From an uncultured Eubacteriales bacterium (GTDB taxonomy: Bacteria > Bacillota > Clostridia > Oscillospirales > Acutalibacteraceae): a stretch of DNA of 64,000 nt. Each line of letters begins with the position of its first letter. Position 1 is the first letter of the stretch. A model generated the notes under the pieces. The model searched no databases, was not told the DNA's origin, and saw nothing but the letters and a program-made list of their open reading frames with translations. Below are positions 53,948 through 63,584 of this stretch, one piece after another. Made by a program: the position numbers and the translations under genes. The stretch is from assembly GCA_934729465.1 (NCBI GenBank), contig CAKVEP010000002.1, forward strand, positions 107,253 through 171,252. Reading direction: 5' to 3'.

Positions 53948-54651
53948 CAAATCCACCGACTTTCAGGCTGTATTTTAAGTTTTGTAAGATTACCTGTCCA
54001 AGTAATAACATTTTCTCCGGGTTGTAAAATAGGGAATTCTCCACCCATATTGCGATTTTTAAGCGTATTTAAGTTATCTTTGTAGCATTCTTCAAGTTTA
54101 GAATCTACGGTTAAATACGAATCGTCAATGTTTACTTGAAACTTTGTATAACCATTTATAGAAATTTCAATTATTCCTGTTCCTGTCAATGTCACGATTG
54201 GTCTGGAGTCTTCAGTTCCTAAATTTGTTACCTTAATTTCTTTTATTTCTTCTGTTATATCGGTTTCCACCGGATTTTCATCCACCAAATATTTAAATGG
54301 CTGTGTGTGAAATTTTATATTGGCAATTCTAAATTTTACAAATCTTTCAAAATCAATCTGATCTATAATTTCGGCAATATAATATTTTTCAGGTTCGTTA
54401 GAGAATGTAACTTTGCCGGAACCTGAAAAGAATTTTGATATTTCATCAATCTTATAATCGCCATAAAGTCCGATTTTAACGCACTTATCATAAGCTGAGT
54501 ATCCCACATAATCGATTATATCTCCATCCTTGCCTTCAATTTCCGTTACCTGAGTCTTAATTGATGGACGAGTAATAGGAGGTAGCTCTGAGATGATTAA
54601 TCCTTTTAGACCCCGAGAATCTTGTCCTTTCCAAATGATATAATTGTTCAA
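53947..54651 (-). CDS. Distal tail protein (Dit-like)
   Basis: A 234-residue protein with the start MNNYIIWKGQDSRGLKGLII and the typical Sipho_tail pattern (KDGDIIDYVGYSAYDK, then a C-terminal galectin-like part with PGENVITWTGN). It forms the ring that joins the tail tube to the tip. It overlaps the tape measure stop by 4 bases. Its last 34 codons recur at 23518. Confidence 0.85.
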   Translation of the reverse strand: MNNYIIWKGQDSRGLKGLIISELPPITRPSIKTQVTEIEGKDGDIIDYVGYSAYDKCVKIGLYGDYKIDEISKFFSGSGKVTFSNEPEKYYIAEIIDQIDFERFVKFRIANIKFHTQPFKYLVDENPVETDITEEIKEIKVTNLGTEDSRPIVTLTGTGIIEISINGYTKFQVNIDDSYLTVDSKLEECYKDNLNTLKNRNMGGEFPILQPGENVITWTGNLTKLKIQPESRWI

Positions 54652-57614
54652 GCAAACACCACTCTTTCTACTTTATTAACAACCATTTCACCCATTTTAT
54701 CGCCGTCTATCTGAAATGCCATACCGGAGAGAGCCTTTTGAAATGCTGATATTATATAGTCTGTTTCATCAATTATTGATATGGCTTTTTGGGGTACAGA
54801 TAAATCTGAAAACTCACTTTGAACAGTTGGATTTAAGTCAAGGTCAAAATCCGTGGGAATAGCTGATTTCATATCTTTTGCTACGTTTACCATTTGGTCT
54901 GAAAACCCTTCTTTTATACCAAGGGCTAGATTTTTACCGATTTGTTCTTTAAATAATTTTGATGGGGAAGATATCCCCAGAGCCTGCTTGAATCCTCTTG
55001 TAAAACTATCGCAGAAGCCCCGTATTTTGCTTGATATCCAACCTGTCATGTCTGATATCCCTTTCCATATACCTTCTACGATATTTTTTCCTATCTGATA
55101 GACCTTGCCGGGTAATTCTTGTATCGTTTTTACAATATTTTCATACATACGAGTACCCATTTCTCTCGCTTTTTCAGCCATTCCCGTTACCCAACTTTTA
55201 ACTTTTTCAATTGTGTCAGAGAGCCATTTACCGATTTTTTCAGGAAGTTTGATAAAAAACTCACTTATGTTTTGCATAAATGTACGCCCAGTTTCTTTAG
55301 CTTTATTTCCGGTTTCCTTACCCCAATTTCTTATTTTTTCAAATGTATTTTTTAGCCACTCTCCGATTTTTTCCGGTAACTTTGAAAACCAATCTATAAT
55401 CTGATTTATAATTCTTGGAATATCCACTGTGACAAAATTCCATGCATCTTTAATAAATTTTATAAATGCGTCTTTTGAATCTTTAAAAAATTTAACAATC
55501 CAGCCTATCGCCAATCCAAGCCAATAACCGATTTTTTCAGGGAGCTCAGCAATAAACTCTAAAAATGAAGTCCATACGTCAGATGACCACTGCGCTGTCT
55601 TTTTACATAAATCAGAAAACCAATTTTTGATGTTGTCCCAAATTCCTCCGAGCCAATTCGCCAGTTTTTCCCATACTCCTGCATCATTAAGAGTTTTTAT
55701 GAGTGCTAACGGCCATGACACAACCCATAACAACAAGTCCTGCCAATGCTCACTAAAAAATTTGGTGATATTATTCCAAAGTCCCGTTGCCCATTCTTTA
55801 ATCTGTGGCCAGAATGTAACTGCAAGAAAAGCTATGATACCCGCAAGTGCCACGGCTATTGTCACAGGCCATGCTGCTATTGCCGCCGCTATCAAAGGAC
55901 CAATTCCTGAAATTGCCGCAGTTATAACCGGAGCAATCGCTGCTACTGCTCCTGATATTAGAGCCTGCCAACCGATTATTGCCCCAACTATCAATGCTCC
56001 CCAGCCTAAAACCTCCGGAAGTATAGGTTCAAATGCAGTTTTCATACCCTCAAAAAGTGCTCCGAGTATTTTCCCTCCGACTTCAATAAATAGTGGCATT
56101 TGCTCTCGAATTTTCTCAGCAAGCTCGGTTATAGATTTTTTAAACTCTTCAAATTTCTTGTTTATCGATTCCTGATCTTCACCTTTTGCTATTGCCGTAA
56201 ATAATCCTCTGAGCTTACCTCCGGCATTTGCGGCAGCATCAGCTATTTCTTTCATCATAGGAGCAAACGCAACCCCAATACTTCTCTTTACTCCGTCCAT
56301 AACTCCACTGAATTTCTGCATTGAAATATCAAGTCCACGCAAACTTTCCATGGTTTGATCGTCAAAGGTTGCCATGTTTTTTGTAAGATCATTAAATCCT
56401 TCACTGCCACGTTTGATGATAGGATTGAGCTCCATGGCAGATTTTCCAAAAATCTGTAGTGCTACCCCATTTCGCTCAGTTTCATTTTCCATATTTTTAA
56501 GTCCATCGATTGTCTCCCAAAACACAGTCTGTGTGTCTCTTAAATTTCCGCTTGAATCCCTGACGTTAACTCCCAAAGTCTGATATGCCTTACTCATTGA
56601 GTTTAAATTCTTAGAGTTAAAATCTACGGAGCTCATCGATTTTATAGACTTAGAATACGACTTTGTAAACGTTTCAACGTCTACCTCTGTCATTTTTGCT
56701 GCGGCACTGAATTTTTGAAGAACTTCAGTAGAAATTCCCGTTTTTTCAGACATTGCACTCATTTCGTGACCAAATTTAGCAGCACTTTGGACTCCGGCCA
56801 TAATGTAATTTTTGAAGCCTTTGATAGTGTCACCGAGCTTTTTAACCCCTGCAGTTATTGCCTCGGCAGATAAAGTGGTCTTTAACATATCTTTGAATGT
56901 TCTTGTAGAGTTGCCTGTGTTTTGCATAGCAGTTTCTACATTTTTTAATTCTCGCTCAGTACTGGAAAGCTCTTGCTCTGCATCTTTTAAGGCTTTTTCA
57001 AATTTCTTTGTTTCATTACTGCCCTTACCAAAGGCATTCTCTGAGTTTTTTAGTGCTTCTTTGAGTGTCGCTACTTTTTCAGACTGCTTCCCAAAAATAT
57101 CGCTTAGTATTTTCTGTTTTTCACCCAGAGCCTCTGCGGAATTTTTATTATTTTTATATTTTTTATCCACACCTTCAAGTTCATTTTTAAGAGTCCCTAT
57201 TTCTTTATCGAGTTTGCTTACAGATGAAGTCGTTTTTTCACTGAAACTACTGTATTTCTCAAGTTCTGAGTTGTTTAGTCTCAGCTGATTTTGCATCTTA
57301 TTTAGTTCTGCCTCTGCAATGTTTAATTTCGTAGCCCAGTCTCTGGTTTTTTTATCATTTTCTCCGTACATCTGAGTCGATTTTTCAAGTATCTGTTTTA
57401 ATTTCTCGATTTTTTCCTTCTGTGCATCGATTTGTTTGCCAAGCACTTGATTTTTAGCTGTATACGCTTCAATTGACTTATTATTATCCAAAAACTGACT
57501 TGAGACTGCTCTCATTTCACTTCCAAGTAATTTTAAGCCTGAATTTATATCTTTTAGTGCACTCTCAAAGGCTTTCTCACCTTCAAGTCCTATTTTTATT
57601 CCGATATCGGGCAT
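54648..57614 (-). CDS. Tail tape measure protein
   Basis: A 988-residue protein that sets the length of the tail and may help DNA cross the membrane. Long coiled coils cover about 20-250 (ELEKYSSFSEKT, LSSTERELKNVETA). The MSEKTGISTEVLQKFSAAA region matches the tape measure core, and a hydrophobic part (about 530-600, GALIVGAIIGWQALISG) is followed by WF...LPEKIGxWL repeats (about 610-830). It ends NKVERVVFA. Size, coiled coils and place before Dit make this a confident call. Confidence 0.92.
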   Translation of the reverse strand: MPDIGIKIGLEGEKAFESALKDINSGLKLLGSEMRAVSSQFLDNNKSIEAYTAKNQVLGKQIDAQKEKIEKLKQILEKSTQMYGENDKKTRDWATKLNIAEAELNKMQNQLRLNNSELEKYSSFSEKTTSSVSKLDKEIGTLKNELEGVDKKYKNNKNSAEALGEKQKILSDIFGKQSEKVATLKEALKNSENAFGKGSNETKKFEKALKDAEQELSSTERELKNVETAMQNTGNSTRTFKDMLKTTLSAEAITAGVKKLGDTIKGFKNYIMAGVQSAAKFGHEMSAMSEKTGISTEVLQKFSAAAKMTEVDVETFTKSYSKSIKSMSSVDFNSKNLNSMSKAYQTLGVNVRDSSGNLRDTQTVFWETIDGLKNMENETERNGVALQIFGKSAMELNPIIKRGSEGFNDLTKNMATFDDQTMESLRGLDISMQKFSGVMDGVKRSIGVAFAPMMKEIADAAANAGGKLRGLFTAIAKGEDQESINKKFEEFKKSITELAEKIREQMPLFIEVGGKILGALFEGMKTAFEPILPEVLGWGALIVGAIIGWQALISGAVAAIAPVITAAISGIGPLIAAAIAAWPVTIAVALAGIIAFLAVTFWPQIKEWATGLWNNITKFFSEHWQDLLLWVVSWPLALIKTLNDAGVWEKLANWLGGIWDNIKNWFSDLCKKTAQWSSDVWTSFLEFIAELPEKIGYWLGLAIGWIVKFFKDSKDAFIKFIKDAWNFVTVDIPRIINQIIDWFSKLPEKIGEWLKNTFEKIRNWGKETGNKAKETGRTFMQNISEFFIKLPEKIGKWLSDTIEKVKSWVTGMAEKAREMGTRMYENIVKTIQELPGKVYQIGKNIVEGIWKGISDMTGWISSKIRGFCDSFTRGFKQALGISSPSKLFKEQIGKNLALGIKEGFSDQMVNVAKDMKSAIPTDFDLDLNPTVQSEFSDLSVPQKAISIIDETDYIISAFQKALSGMAFQIDGDKMGEMVVNKVERVVFA

Positions 57615-58057
57615 TATTTTACACCCCTTTTCTTAACTTCCTCATCAAATTTAGCTTTCATTGCAGAAATAGCTGCCTTCTCAGACGATACTTTTGCCGG
57701 ACGCATGAATGGGCGAGGAGGTTGACCTTTTTTTCCGTATTCAATAACATTGGCGATTAGAGCGTTTGTGATGACATAATAGCTTCTTTTCTTTTTAGCA
57801 GCATATTGCTTGTGTCTTGGTTCAGAAAAGCCAACTTTCACGTTGTAAACTCCTCTTGAGCTTAATTTAACAGGCGATAGCCCCAGAGAATTCTTAAGCT
57901 CTCCCGTGCTTCGATTTGAAGAATTCCTTATTGCTCGGTTTAAATTATTTCTAACTGCATTTAAAACGACCTCTCCGCCGGATTTTAGCGTAGAGGTCAA
58001 AATTTCTTCTCTGTTTTCATTTAATTTTTCAATTGCCTTATATATTTCATCCGGCAT
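57614..58057 (-). CDS. HK97 gp10-like tail component
   Basis: A 147-residue protein with TLKSGGEVVLNAVRNNL early and IEYGKKGQPPRPFMRPA late, the hallmark end of HK97 gp10-like tail-completion proteins. Its stop overlaps the tape measure start by one base. In most phages this gene lies before the major tail protein; here it is between the chaperone and the tape measure. Confidence 0.8.
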   Translation of the reverse strand: MPDEIYKAIEKLNENREEILTSTLKSGGEVVLNAVRNNLNRAIRNSSNRSTGELKNSLGLSPVKLSSRGVYNVKVGFSEPRHKQYAAKKKRSYYVITNALIANVIEYGKKGQPPRPFMRPAKVSSEKAAISAMKAKFDEEVKKRGVK

Positions 58058-58090
58058 TTTTACTTCACATTTAGCTATTTAATCCACCCC

Positions 58091-58665
58091 CTAAAACGGA
58101 ATCCAACCATTAGGATTTGTCTCATCTTCAGGTTCTTTAAATTTACATCCTGAAACCTTAAAGTTGTGATATTTCTTGTACTGATTAAAAATTAAGAACC
58201 ATTTTTTTAAAGTGAAATGTCCAATCTCACGCTCTGAGAAACCGAGCATTTTTACTCCAACAAATAAAATCCATGAAAAATCTATTTTAGACCTTTCATG
58301 GATTTGACGTTTTTTGATTTATCACCTTTGGGCAGAGATTCCTTTATAAGATTAAAAACCTTCATTCCTATTTCTTCTAAACCTATTCGAGTTATTAATC
58401 TTCCAACTTGCTTTGAGGTCAGTGCATCTTTTTTCTTGTCATCCTTTAATTTCTCATTTTCAATATCTATACCTTCGTTTATTATCTCTAAAACCATAAA
58501 TTTTAACGCTTTATAGCTCGGTTCGCTACTGTCCATCAGCTTTGCCCAATTTTCCAAGCCTCCATATTCTTCTTCTGTAGCTTCCATGACGTTTATCGTA
58601 AATGCCATCGGATATTTTGTGTCTCCATCGTCTAAATATTCAAGTTTATCTATCATTTTAATCAT
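58091..58665 (-). CDS. Tail assembly chaperone, frameshift product (gpGT-like)
   Basis: In the 0 frame, codon 119 is the last of A AAA AAC (58315-58309), a canonical -1 slippery heptamer in the correct phase. Shifting there opens 72 more codons (RQIHERSKIDFSWILFVGVK through NPNGWIPF) to a TAG at 58093-58091, giving a fusion of about 191 residues. Phage tail chaperones are classically made in this way (gpG and gpGT of lambda). The heptamer and the open -1 frame are seen; use of the site is inferred. An internal ATG 58250 with GGAG upstream could also start the second part alone. Confidence 0.7.
58282..58665 (-). CDS. Tail assembly chaperone, short form (gpG-like)
   Basis: The 127-residue 0-frame product (MIKMIDKLEYLDDGDTKYPM to VKSMKGLK). 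It coats the tape measure during tail assembly. It begins 4 bases before the end of the major tail gene, so the two are coupled. The product ends 9 codons after the slippery site at 58309. Similarity in size, charge and position to phage tail chaperones supports the call. Confidence 0.8.
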   Translation of the reverse strand: MIKMIDKLEYLDDGDTKYPMAFTINVMEATEEEYGGLENWAKLMDSSEPSYKALKFMVLEIINEGIDIENEKLKDDKKKDALTSKQVGRLITRIGLEEIGMKVFNLIKESLPKGDKSKNVKSMKGLK

Positions 58666-59249
58666 ACTCCTTGTTTTGCAGGATCAGAAAGTGGTGTTGT
58701 GAAATATTTATTTAATTCCTCCTGTGCCACAGTTAAACTATCAACGTCAATATGCGCTTCCCAATCACCGTATTTATTCGGCATCGTCATACCTTCAACT
58801 GTAATGGTTTTAAATTCCAAATTTTCTCCCTTCGTTGACGCTTCCGGTACAAATACCTTAAACTTCATTTTTGGAAAAAACTGTGCTCTGTATTTTGTTT
58901 GACCGTTTATCATTTTGCTTACAATATATCCAAATCCAACGTATGGGGCAACATCGTTAATATTTGAGCGATATCTTCCCGTTGCATCTTCTTTTTTTCT
59001 TCCAAGCAGATCTGCAAATACTTCATCGTTATCGTCTGCTACTGTAAGTGATACTGTCGCATTTTGAAAGCTTGAGGAATATTCCAGCATCTTGTCATCT
59101 CCATATAAACTTGCCTCTGCTGAGTTGGGAGTAATACTTGCACTTATTGCTCCTATAAATCCTTTTGCCTCAGAATACGTAGTTTCTGCACCTTCTCCAT
59201 CCGTTACCAAAAGGGCATATTTCATCCCTTGCATTCCTATATTTGCCAT
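58662..59249 (-). CDS. Major tail tube protein
   Basis: A 195-residue protein of the phi13-type major tail family: MANIGMQGMKYALL start, KGFIGAISASITPNSAEASLYGD in the tube part, NINDVAPYVGFGYIV and a VDSLTVAQEELNKYF end. It makes the tail tube. It directly precedes the chaperone, the standard siphophage order. Confidence 0.85.
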   Translation of the reverse strand: MANIGMQGMKYALLVTDGEGAETTYSEAKGFIGAISASITPNSAEASLYGDDKMLEYSSSFQNATVSLTVADDNDEVFADLLGRKKEDATGRYRSNINDVAPYVGFGYIVSKMINGQTKYRAQFFPKMKFKVFVPEASTKGENLEFKTITVEGMTMPNKYGDWEAHIDVDSLTVAQEELNKYFTTPLSDPAKQGV

Positions 59250-59271
59250 TTGTTTTTACCTCCATTTTTAA

Positions 59272-60612
59272 TTATTGTTCTGACCACTCTAAAATTCCAT
59301 TTACTGACTTTAAGGTATATGTGCCTTGATTTGGCGGAGCTTCAGGTAATATATCTTTTATTTTTTGATCCACTTCCGATTTTGAGTATACATTCAAATT
59401 GTTTCTGGCATCTTCAGCTGTTTCGGCACCTGTTCCACCACACGGTATATTTATAATTTGTGGCAATTCCTTATCTGTATGATAATAAAGATAATATCCA
59501 TCAGTATTGACTTGTCTGATCCATATTTCGTTATTGGTGCTAAAATGTAAAATTAAACTTGTTGTATAACCTGTTGTTATAAACACATCTCGTACCTTTG
59601 TATAGTTTATCAAATCTTCTGTTTTGTACATTGTTGTTGTTTCTGTATAGCTTTCTAGCCTTAAAGTATAAAAATTTTTGTCTTTCGTATTGTACCACAG
59701 CATATCACAATATGTTGAAGTATTAGTTATAGTATCCCAAGAAATACCATCTGTTGAAGTATAGTATTTTCGTCCACCGCTGTCTCTGGCAACGTACATT
59801 CCATTACCATATATTAATGAGGAAATTGGTCCTGAATCATTTTTATCCAATACTTTTGTCCAGTTATTCACTCCATCATCTGAAATATAGATCCCTCTGT
59901 TATACAATACTATAAAATATTTTTTATTCAGATAATACAATGATACAGAGTCAGAACCGGATACTAAATTATTCATGCTTTCAACAACTGTCCAGTTAAG
60001 TCCGTCTGTAGATGTATAAAATTTATCGTATTGCTGCATAGCATTTAAAGATAAAAAGAATCTTCCATTATAATAGCTAAATTTGTCTACGGAATTAAAT
60101 GTTCCAAGTCCCGAAAGCGTTCCTACTTTTTCAAAAGACGTTATACCTTTTGAACTCTGAGTATAGCTGCCACGAAATAAACTTCTACCATTAGTTGCAT
60201 AAACAAACCTGTTTTCTTGATCTATTGTCATGGAAATCGTATAAAATGGGTAAGAAGTAGTATCATCGGTTATAGTCAAAGTTGTATATTTACTATTATT
60301 TAACGTCTGATAATATGTGTATTTGTATACACCGTCAGCTTCTTCTCCTGTAGAATTAAATATCCCATAATAAATCGGAGAAGAAGAATTGTAATTTATC
60401 CTTACAAGTTCCGATAAATTCTTAACCCCAACTAATTGATTTTTAATAAAGTATCCCGTGTTTACATCATACGAATAATGAAGATGCCCTGTTGGAGCAA
60501 GGAGCTTTGTACTTGCCTTTTGACTCATTACGTCTGTTTCTGAATTACCTGTTTCTTGAACAACTGATATTTTATTGCTTTTTGATGTTCTTGAAATTAT
60601 AGCATCTCCCAT
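59272..60612 (-). CDS. Phage fibre-like protein with BNR/propeller repeats
   Basis: A 446-residue protein. The N-terminus (MGDAIISRTSKSN, VVQETGNSETDVMSQKAST) matches the fibre protein at 35108. The middle (about 60-385) has repeats such as TSTDGLNWTVV, ISDDGVNNWTKVL and TSTDGISWDTI of sialidase/BNR propellers. The end (PCGGTGAETAEDARNNLNVYSKSEVDQ) is the fibre attachment linker. It may bind a surface glycan. It lies just upstream of the major tail gene, an unusual place for a fibre gene. Confidence 0.7.
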   Translation of the reverse strand: MGDAIISRTSKSNKISVVQETGNSETDVMSQKASTKLLAPTGHLHYSYDVNTGYFIKNQLVGVKNLSELVRINYNSSSPIYYGIFNSTGEEADGVYKYTYYQTLNNSKYTTLTITDDTTSYPFYTISMTIDQENRFVYATNGRSLFRGSYTQSSKGITSFEKVGTLSGLGTFNSVDKFSYYNGRFFLSLNAMQQYDKFYTSTDGLNWTVVESMNNLVSGSDSVSLYYLNKKYFIVLYNRGIYISDDGVNNWTKVLDKNDSGPISSLIYGNGMYVARDSGGRKYYTSTDGISWDTITNTSTYCDMLWYNTKDKNFYTLRLESYTETTTMYKTEDLINYTKVRDVFITTGYTTSLILHFSTNNEIWIRQVNTDGYYLYYHTDKELPQIINIPCGGTGAETAEDARNNLNVYSKSEVDQKIKDILPEAPPNQGTYTLKSVNGILEWSEQ

Positions 60613-60621
60613 AAAATCACC

Positions 60622-61584
60622 TTATCTAATACAGATTATTTGTATTGGCATTTCAATGTTGGGAGCCACATCGTAACAATAAACTTTTATTTTTCCTTCT
60701 TCTGTAGTTACTCTTGAAACATTAGCCCACCCTTCGATTTGGGCTTTTGCTGTTTCTAAATTATCACTCAGAACCAAGTCGATAATTGGAGTATCAGTTT
60801 CCAGAATCCCTGTAACCGTTACGTCCTGCGTGTATTCATTGTTTTCTCCTTGAGTCCATGATGTTCCGATTGTGACTGTAAATTTTTTAATCTCGGCTTT
60901 TGTAGCTAAGCCATCGACTAATGCCTTCGTGCTTGCATAAGTGCTGCTTGAACTTGCAGTAAAGCTATCTGATTTATTAGATATTGTTTCATACGTTTCG
61001 CTGATATCGGGGATGTCGGCTGCTGTTAAATCTTCGCCTTCAGTTACCAGTCCTTTTGAATCATAGGTTATTTTACATTTTGTAGCACCTGTGATTTCTA
61101 TATTTGCCTCAACAGCTCCTACATCTTCATGACTTAAGGTTACTGCTCCTGTTTTTCCGTTCACGGATTGTACTGCATCTGTTGGAGTCATAAGCTCTAA
61201 CCAGTTTTTAAGTTCACTTGCAGGAATATCCTGAAGTATATAAGTTTTATTTTCATCTGATCTTATACATATATCGCCTTTTTGAACATTAAGTGCAAGC
61301 ATCGCACTTTCGCTATCTACCGTAAAAACGTCTGTGATGCTTATTGCCGGAAGAATAGAAGTATCTAATTTTCCCTCTGAATTTATAACCGGTACATTTC
61401 CTTCACTTGTACCGATATCGCATTTTGAGGCTGTGCCTAAACTATCAACTGCCTCTTTTGCCACATTATCATAATCGTTGGTGGATAATTCCTTACCTTC
61501 GATTTTGTCTACTTTTAATGCTAAATTTGTATCTACATAACCTTTTGTAACATTTCCTGCTCTTATAATAAATGCTTCACTCAT
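60622..61584 (-). CDS. Phage fibre-like protein
   Basis: A 320-residue protein with fibre linker elements (KVDKIEGKELSTNDY, SVNGKTGAVTLSHEDVGAVE) and a C-terminal domain (TIGTSWTQGENNEYTQD, IIDLVLSDN, KVYCYDVAPN, IQIICIR) also present in the proteins at 44476 and 61600. No catalytic motif seen. A part of a modular fibre set; adjacent to further fibre genes. Confidence 0.7.
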   Translation of the reverse strand: MSEAFIIRAGNVTKGYVDTNLALKVDKIEGKELSTNDYDNVAKEAVDSLGTASKCDIGTSEGNVPVINSEGKLDTSILPAISITDVFTVDSESAMLALNVQKGDICIRSDENKTYILQDIPASELKNWLELMTPTDAVQSVNGKTGAVTLSHEDVGAVEANIEITGATKCKITYDSKGLVTEGEDLTAADIPDISETYETISNKSDSFTASSSSTYASTKALVDGLATKAEIKKFTVTIGTSWTQGENNEYTQDVTVTGILETDTPIIDLVLSDNLETAKAQIEGWANVSRVTTEEGKIKVYCYDVAPNIEMPIQIICIR

Positions 61585-61599
61585 TTGTTTTTCCTCCTA

Positions 61600-62460
61600 T
61601 TAAATCTTTATTTTTACATTTAATGAAATATCGGGGATTTCCCCTCGATAGTATGTTTTGATGTTGCCATCATTTATCTCGATTTTTATAATTTTGTCCC
61701 AATATTCCTGTTCTTTTTTAGATATTTGCTCATTGTCACTCAAAGAAATATCTGCAATTACTGAGTCTGTTGATTTTATGCTTTCAAAAGAAATTGTCTG
61801 TGTATAGATATCATTATTAAAAAGATCCCATCTATCGGGTGATAGTGAGAACTTAAAAAATGTATTTAGTTTATTTAATTTTTCTTGTGCTTCAGTGGTA
61901 AAGTCGTTAGTTGATAAACCTTTACCCTCAATTTTATCGACTTTACCATCAAGTGCATTAGTTATTGCTGCTTGGCTCATAACTTTGTCTGTGCTTTCTC
62001 CGGTGCTTTGCGTAACTATAGGAATCAGTCGGATTTTTTCATCAATTTCGCTCCGACTGTAAACTTTTAAGTTATTTCTAGCTTCACAGGAAACTGTGGC
62101 ACCTGTACCGCCATGTGCTATATCTACAACAGAGTCTATCCCTAATTTCCCATCTAAGGCCTTCGTTACTGCACTTTGACTTATCGCCTCGGTTGTAGAA
62201 TTGCCTAATTCCTCAGCAACAATAGTTTTATTTGCACCATCTTCAATGCCTGCAAGTTTTAATTTTTCCTCATCACTAAAGTCATTTGAAGATAGTCCTT
62301 TACCTTCGATCTTTTCCATTTTGCTGTTAAGTTCTTCGGTTATAGCTTTTTGACTCATTATTTTGTCTGAATTAAGCCCCGTAGTTTCCGATAAATTAAA
62401 CGCTCTTGTCACAGCTTCGTCTATTTCTTCTCCTGTGTGTATAGACTTATACTCCTCCAT
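61600..62460 (-). CDS. Phage fibre-like protein with repeated linker units
   Basis: A 286-residue protein. Two repeats of KVDKIEGKGLSTNDF-type units and a GGTGATVSCEARNNLKVYSRSEIDE linker come first; the last 90 residues (DIYTQTISFESI, ADISLSDN, NIKTYYRGEIPDISLNVKIKI) form a distant version of the domain at the end of the preceding protein. Belongs to the same fibre set. Confidence 0.7.
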   Translation of the reverse strand: MEEYKSIHTGEEIDEAVTRAFNLSETTGLNSDKIMSQKAITEELNSKMEKIEGKGLSSNDFSDEEKLKLAGIEDGANKTIVAEELGNSTTEAISQSAVTKALDGKLGIDSVVDIAHGGTGATVSCEARNNLKVYSRSEIDEKIRLIPIVTQSTGESTDKVMSQAAITNALDGKVDKIEGKGLSTNDFTTEAQEKLNKLNTFFKFSLSPDRWDLFNNDIYTQTISFESIKSTDSVIADISLSDNEQISKKEQEYWDKIIKIEINDGNIKTYYRGEIPDISLNVKIKI

Positions 62461-62472
62461 TTTCTCACCCCT

Positions 62473-62700
62473 TTAATCTCGGACTGTAAAAATTAAATTA
62501 CTTGATGTCACGAAATCTTTATTGTCTGATGTTATAAACCCTCGGTATACCATCCCACTTGAGTTATTCAAAGCTAAGTATTTTAAAAATACGGCGTTTT
62601 CACTAAATGGCTCTAAATGAATGATGTCGTCTTTCGTGTAAACTGTGGGACTGTCTTTCCAAAATTGCAACATAAATTCAGGTATATTTTCTTTTGACAT
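62473..62700 (-). CDS. Small unknown phage protein in the fibre cluster
   Basis: A 75-residue protein (MSKENIPEFMLQFWKDSPTV) with no motif I recognise. Gene order and spacing (12 bases to the next gene, 17 to the previous) place it in the fibre operon; it may be a fibre chaperone or accessory. Confidence 0.5.
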   Translation of the reverse strand: MSKENIPEFMLQFWKDSPTVYTKDDIIHLEPFSENAVFLKYLALNNSSGMVYRGFITSDNKDFVTSSNLIFTVRD

Positions 62701-62717
62701 TTTTCATCACTCCGTTT

Positions 62718-63584
62718 CTAAGGCTGACCTCTTTTCCAAGCTCCACCGATATTTGTGTACATTATGCACGGTTTTCCTAAATCTGATTTATATGGAACAC
62801 ATCGATTCCACGTTCTTCCGCTTTTGACCCATCCTGTACCGCCAACAGTAATACTAAAGTTATCTGATATATTTCCCGATTCAGTTTGAACCTCTATATA
62901 CATATAGGCTGTGCTGTTTGGAAAATTAAAGTCTGTATTTTTGAATCCGTTATACGAAGTTAAAATTTCATAATCTGTAAGAACAATATTTGAATTTTTT
63001 GTTTCAGAAGTAAAAATAGTGCTGCTATCAGCAATCATTTTTACTCCATAAATAATTTTTTGAAATGCTCCGCTTCCAAGCGAAAAACTAACTGTCATCG
63101 GACTTTCAAGGTATGTCCTGCTTAAACTGAGATTGCTCGGGGGTGTGGACATAACGTAGCTTAAAATTAATGTATTGTTTAAAAGCTGAGTCGTATATGA
63201 AGAGGAAATAGGATAAACTGTTAGATTTTCTGTGTTTATATCGCTTGATTTGCCTGAATTGTATGAAGGAACATTTATATGATCTGAATCAAAACAACTA
63301 CCGGAACCATTACAAGTAACTCTAACTTCAAGTGTTCCTGTGCCAATTACGCCACTTACTGTTTTTATAACTTTACCACTTGTTGAGTATGAAAAGCTGC
63401 CTGTATTTATTGAAAACCCCGATCCTCCGGCAGAAATATCGTAATTTATGCCGTTTGGATATCCGAAGCTTCCTCCATAATCATTTGCAGAATAAAGCGT
63501 TGCGGTTACAGAATTTCCTGATATATCAAGTTTTAAGTCAAGTTCAGGTGCGCCATGAACTTTATTAATATATAAAACTGCCAT
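62718..63584 (-). CDS. Phage structural protein, beta-rich
   Basis: A 288-residue beta-rich protein (AVLYINKVHGAPELDL, GVIGTGTLEVRVTCNGSG, TVGGTGWVKSGRTWNR) with a C-terminal KPCIMYTNIGGAWKRG segment like the end of many tail or fibre proteins. Its start overlaps the end of the next gene by one base. No enzyme motif visible. Confidence 0.6.
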   Translation of the reverse strand: MAVLYINKVHGAPELDLKLDISGNSVTATLYSANDYGGSFGYPNGINYDISAGGSGFSINTGSFSYSTSGKVIKTVSGVIGTGTLEVRVTCNGSGSCFDSDHINVPSYNSGKSSDINTENLTVYPISSSYTTQLLNNTLILSYVMSTPPSNLSLSRTYLESPMTVSFSLGSGAFQKIIYGVKMIADSSTIFTSETKNSNIVLTDYEILTSYNGFKNTDFNFPNSTAYMYIEVQTESGNISDNFSITVGGTGWVKSGRTWNRCVPYKSDLGKPCIMYTNIGGAWKRGQP

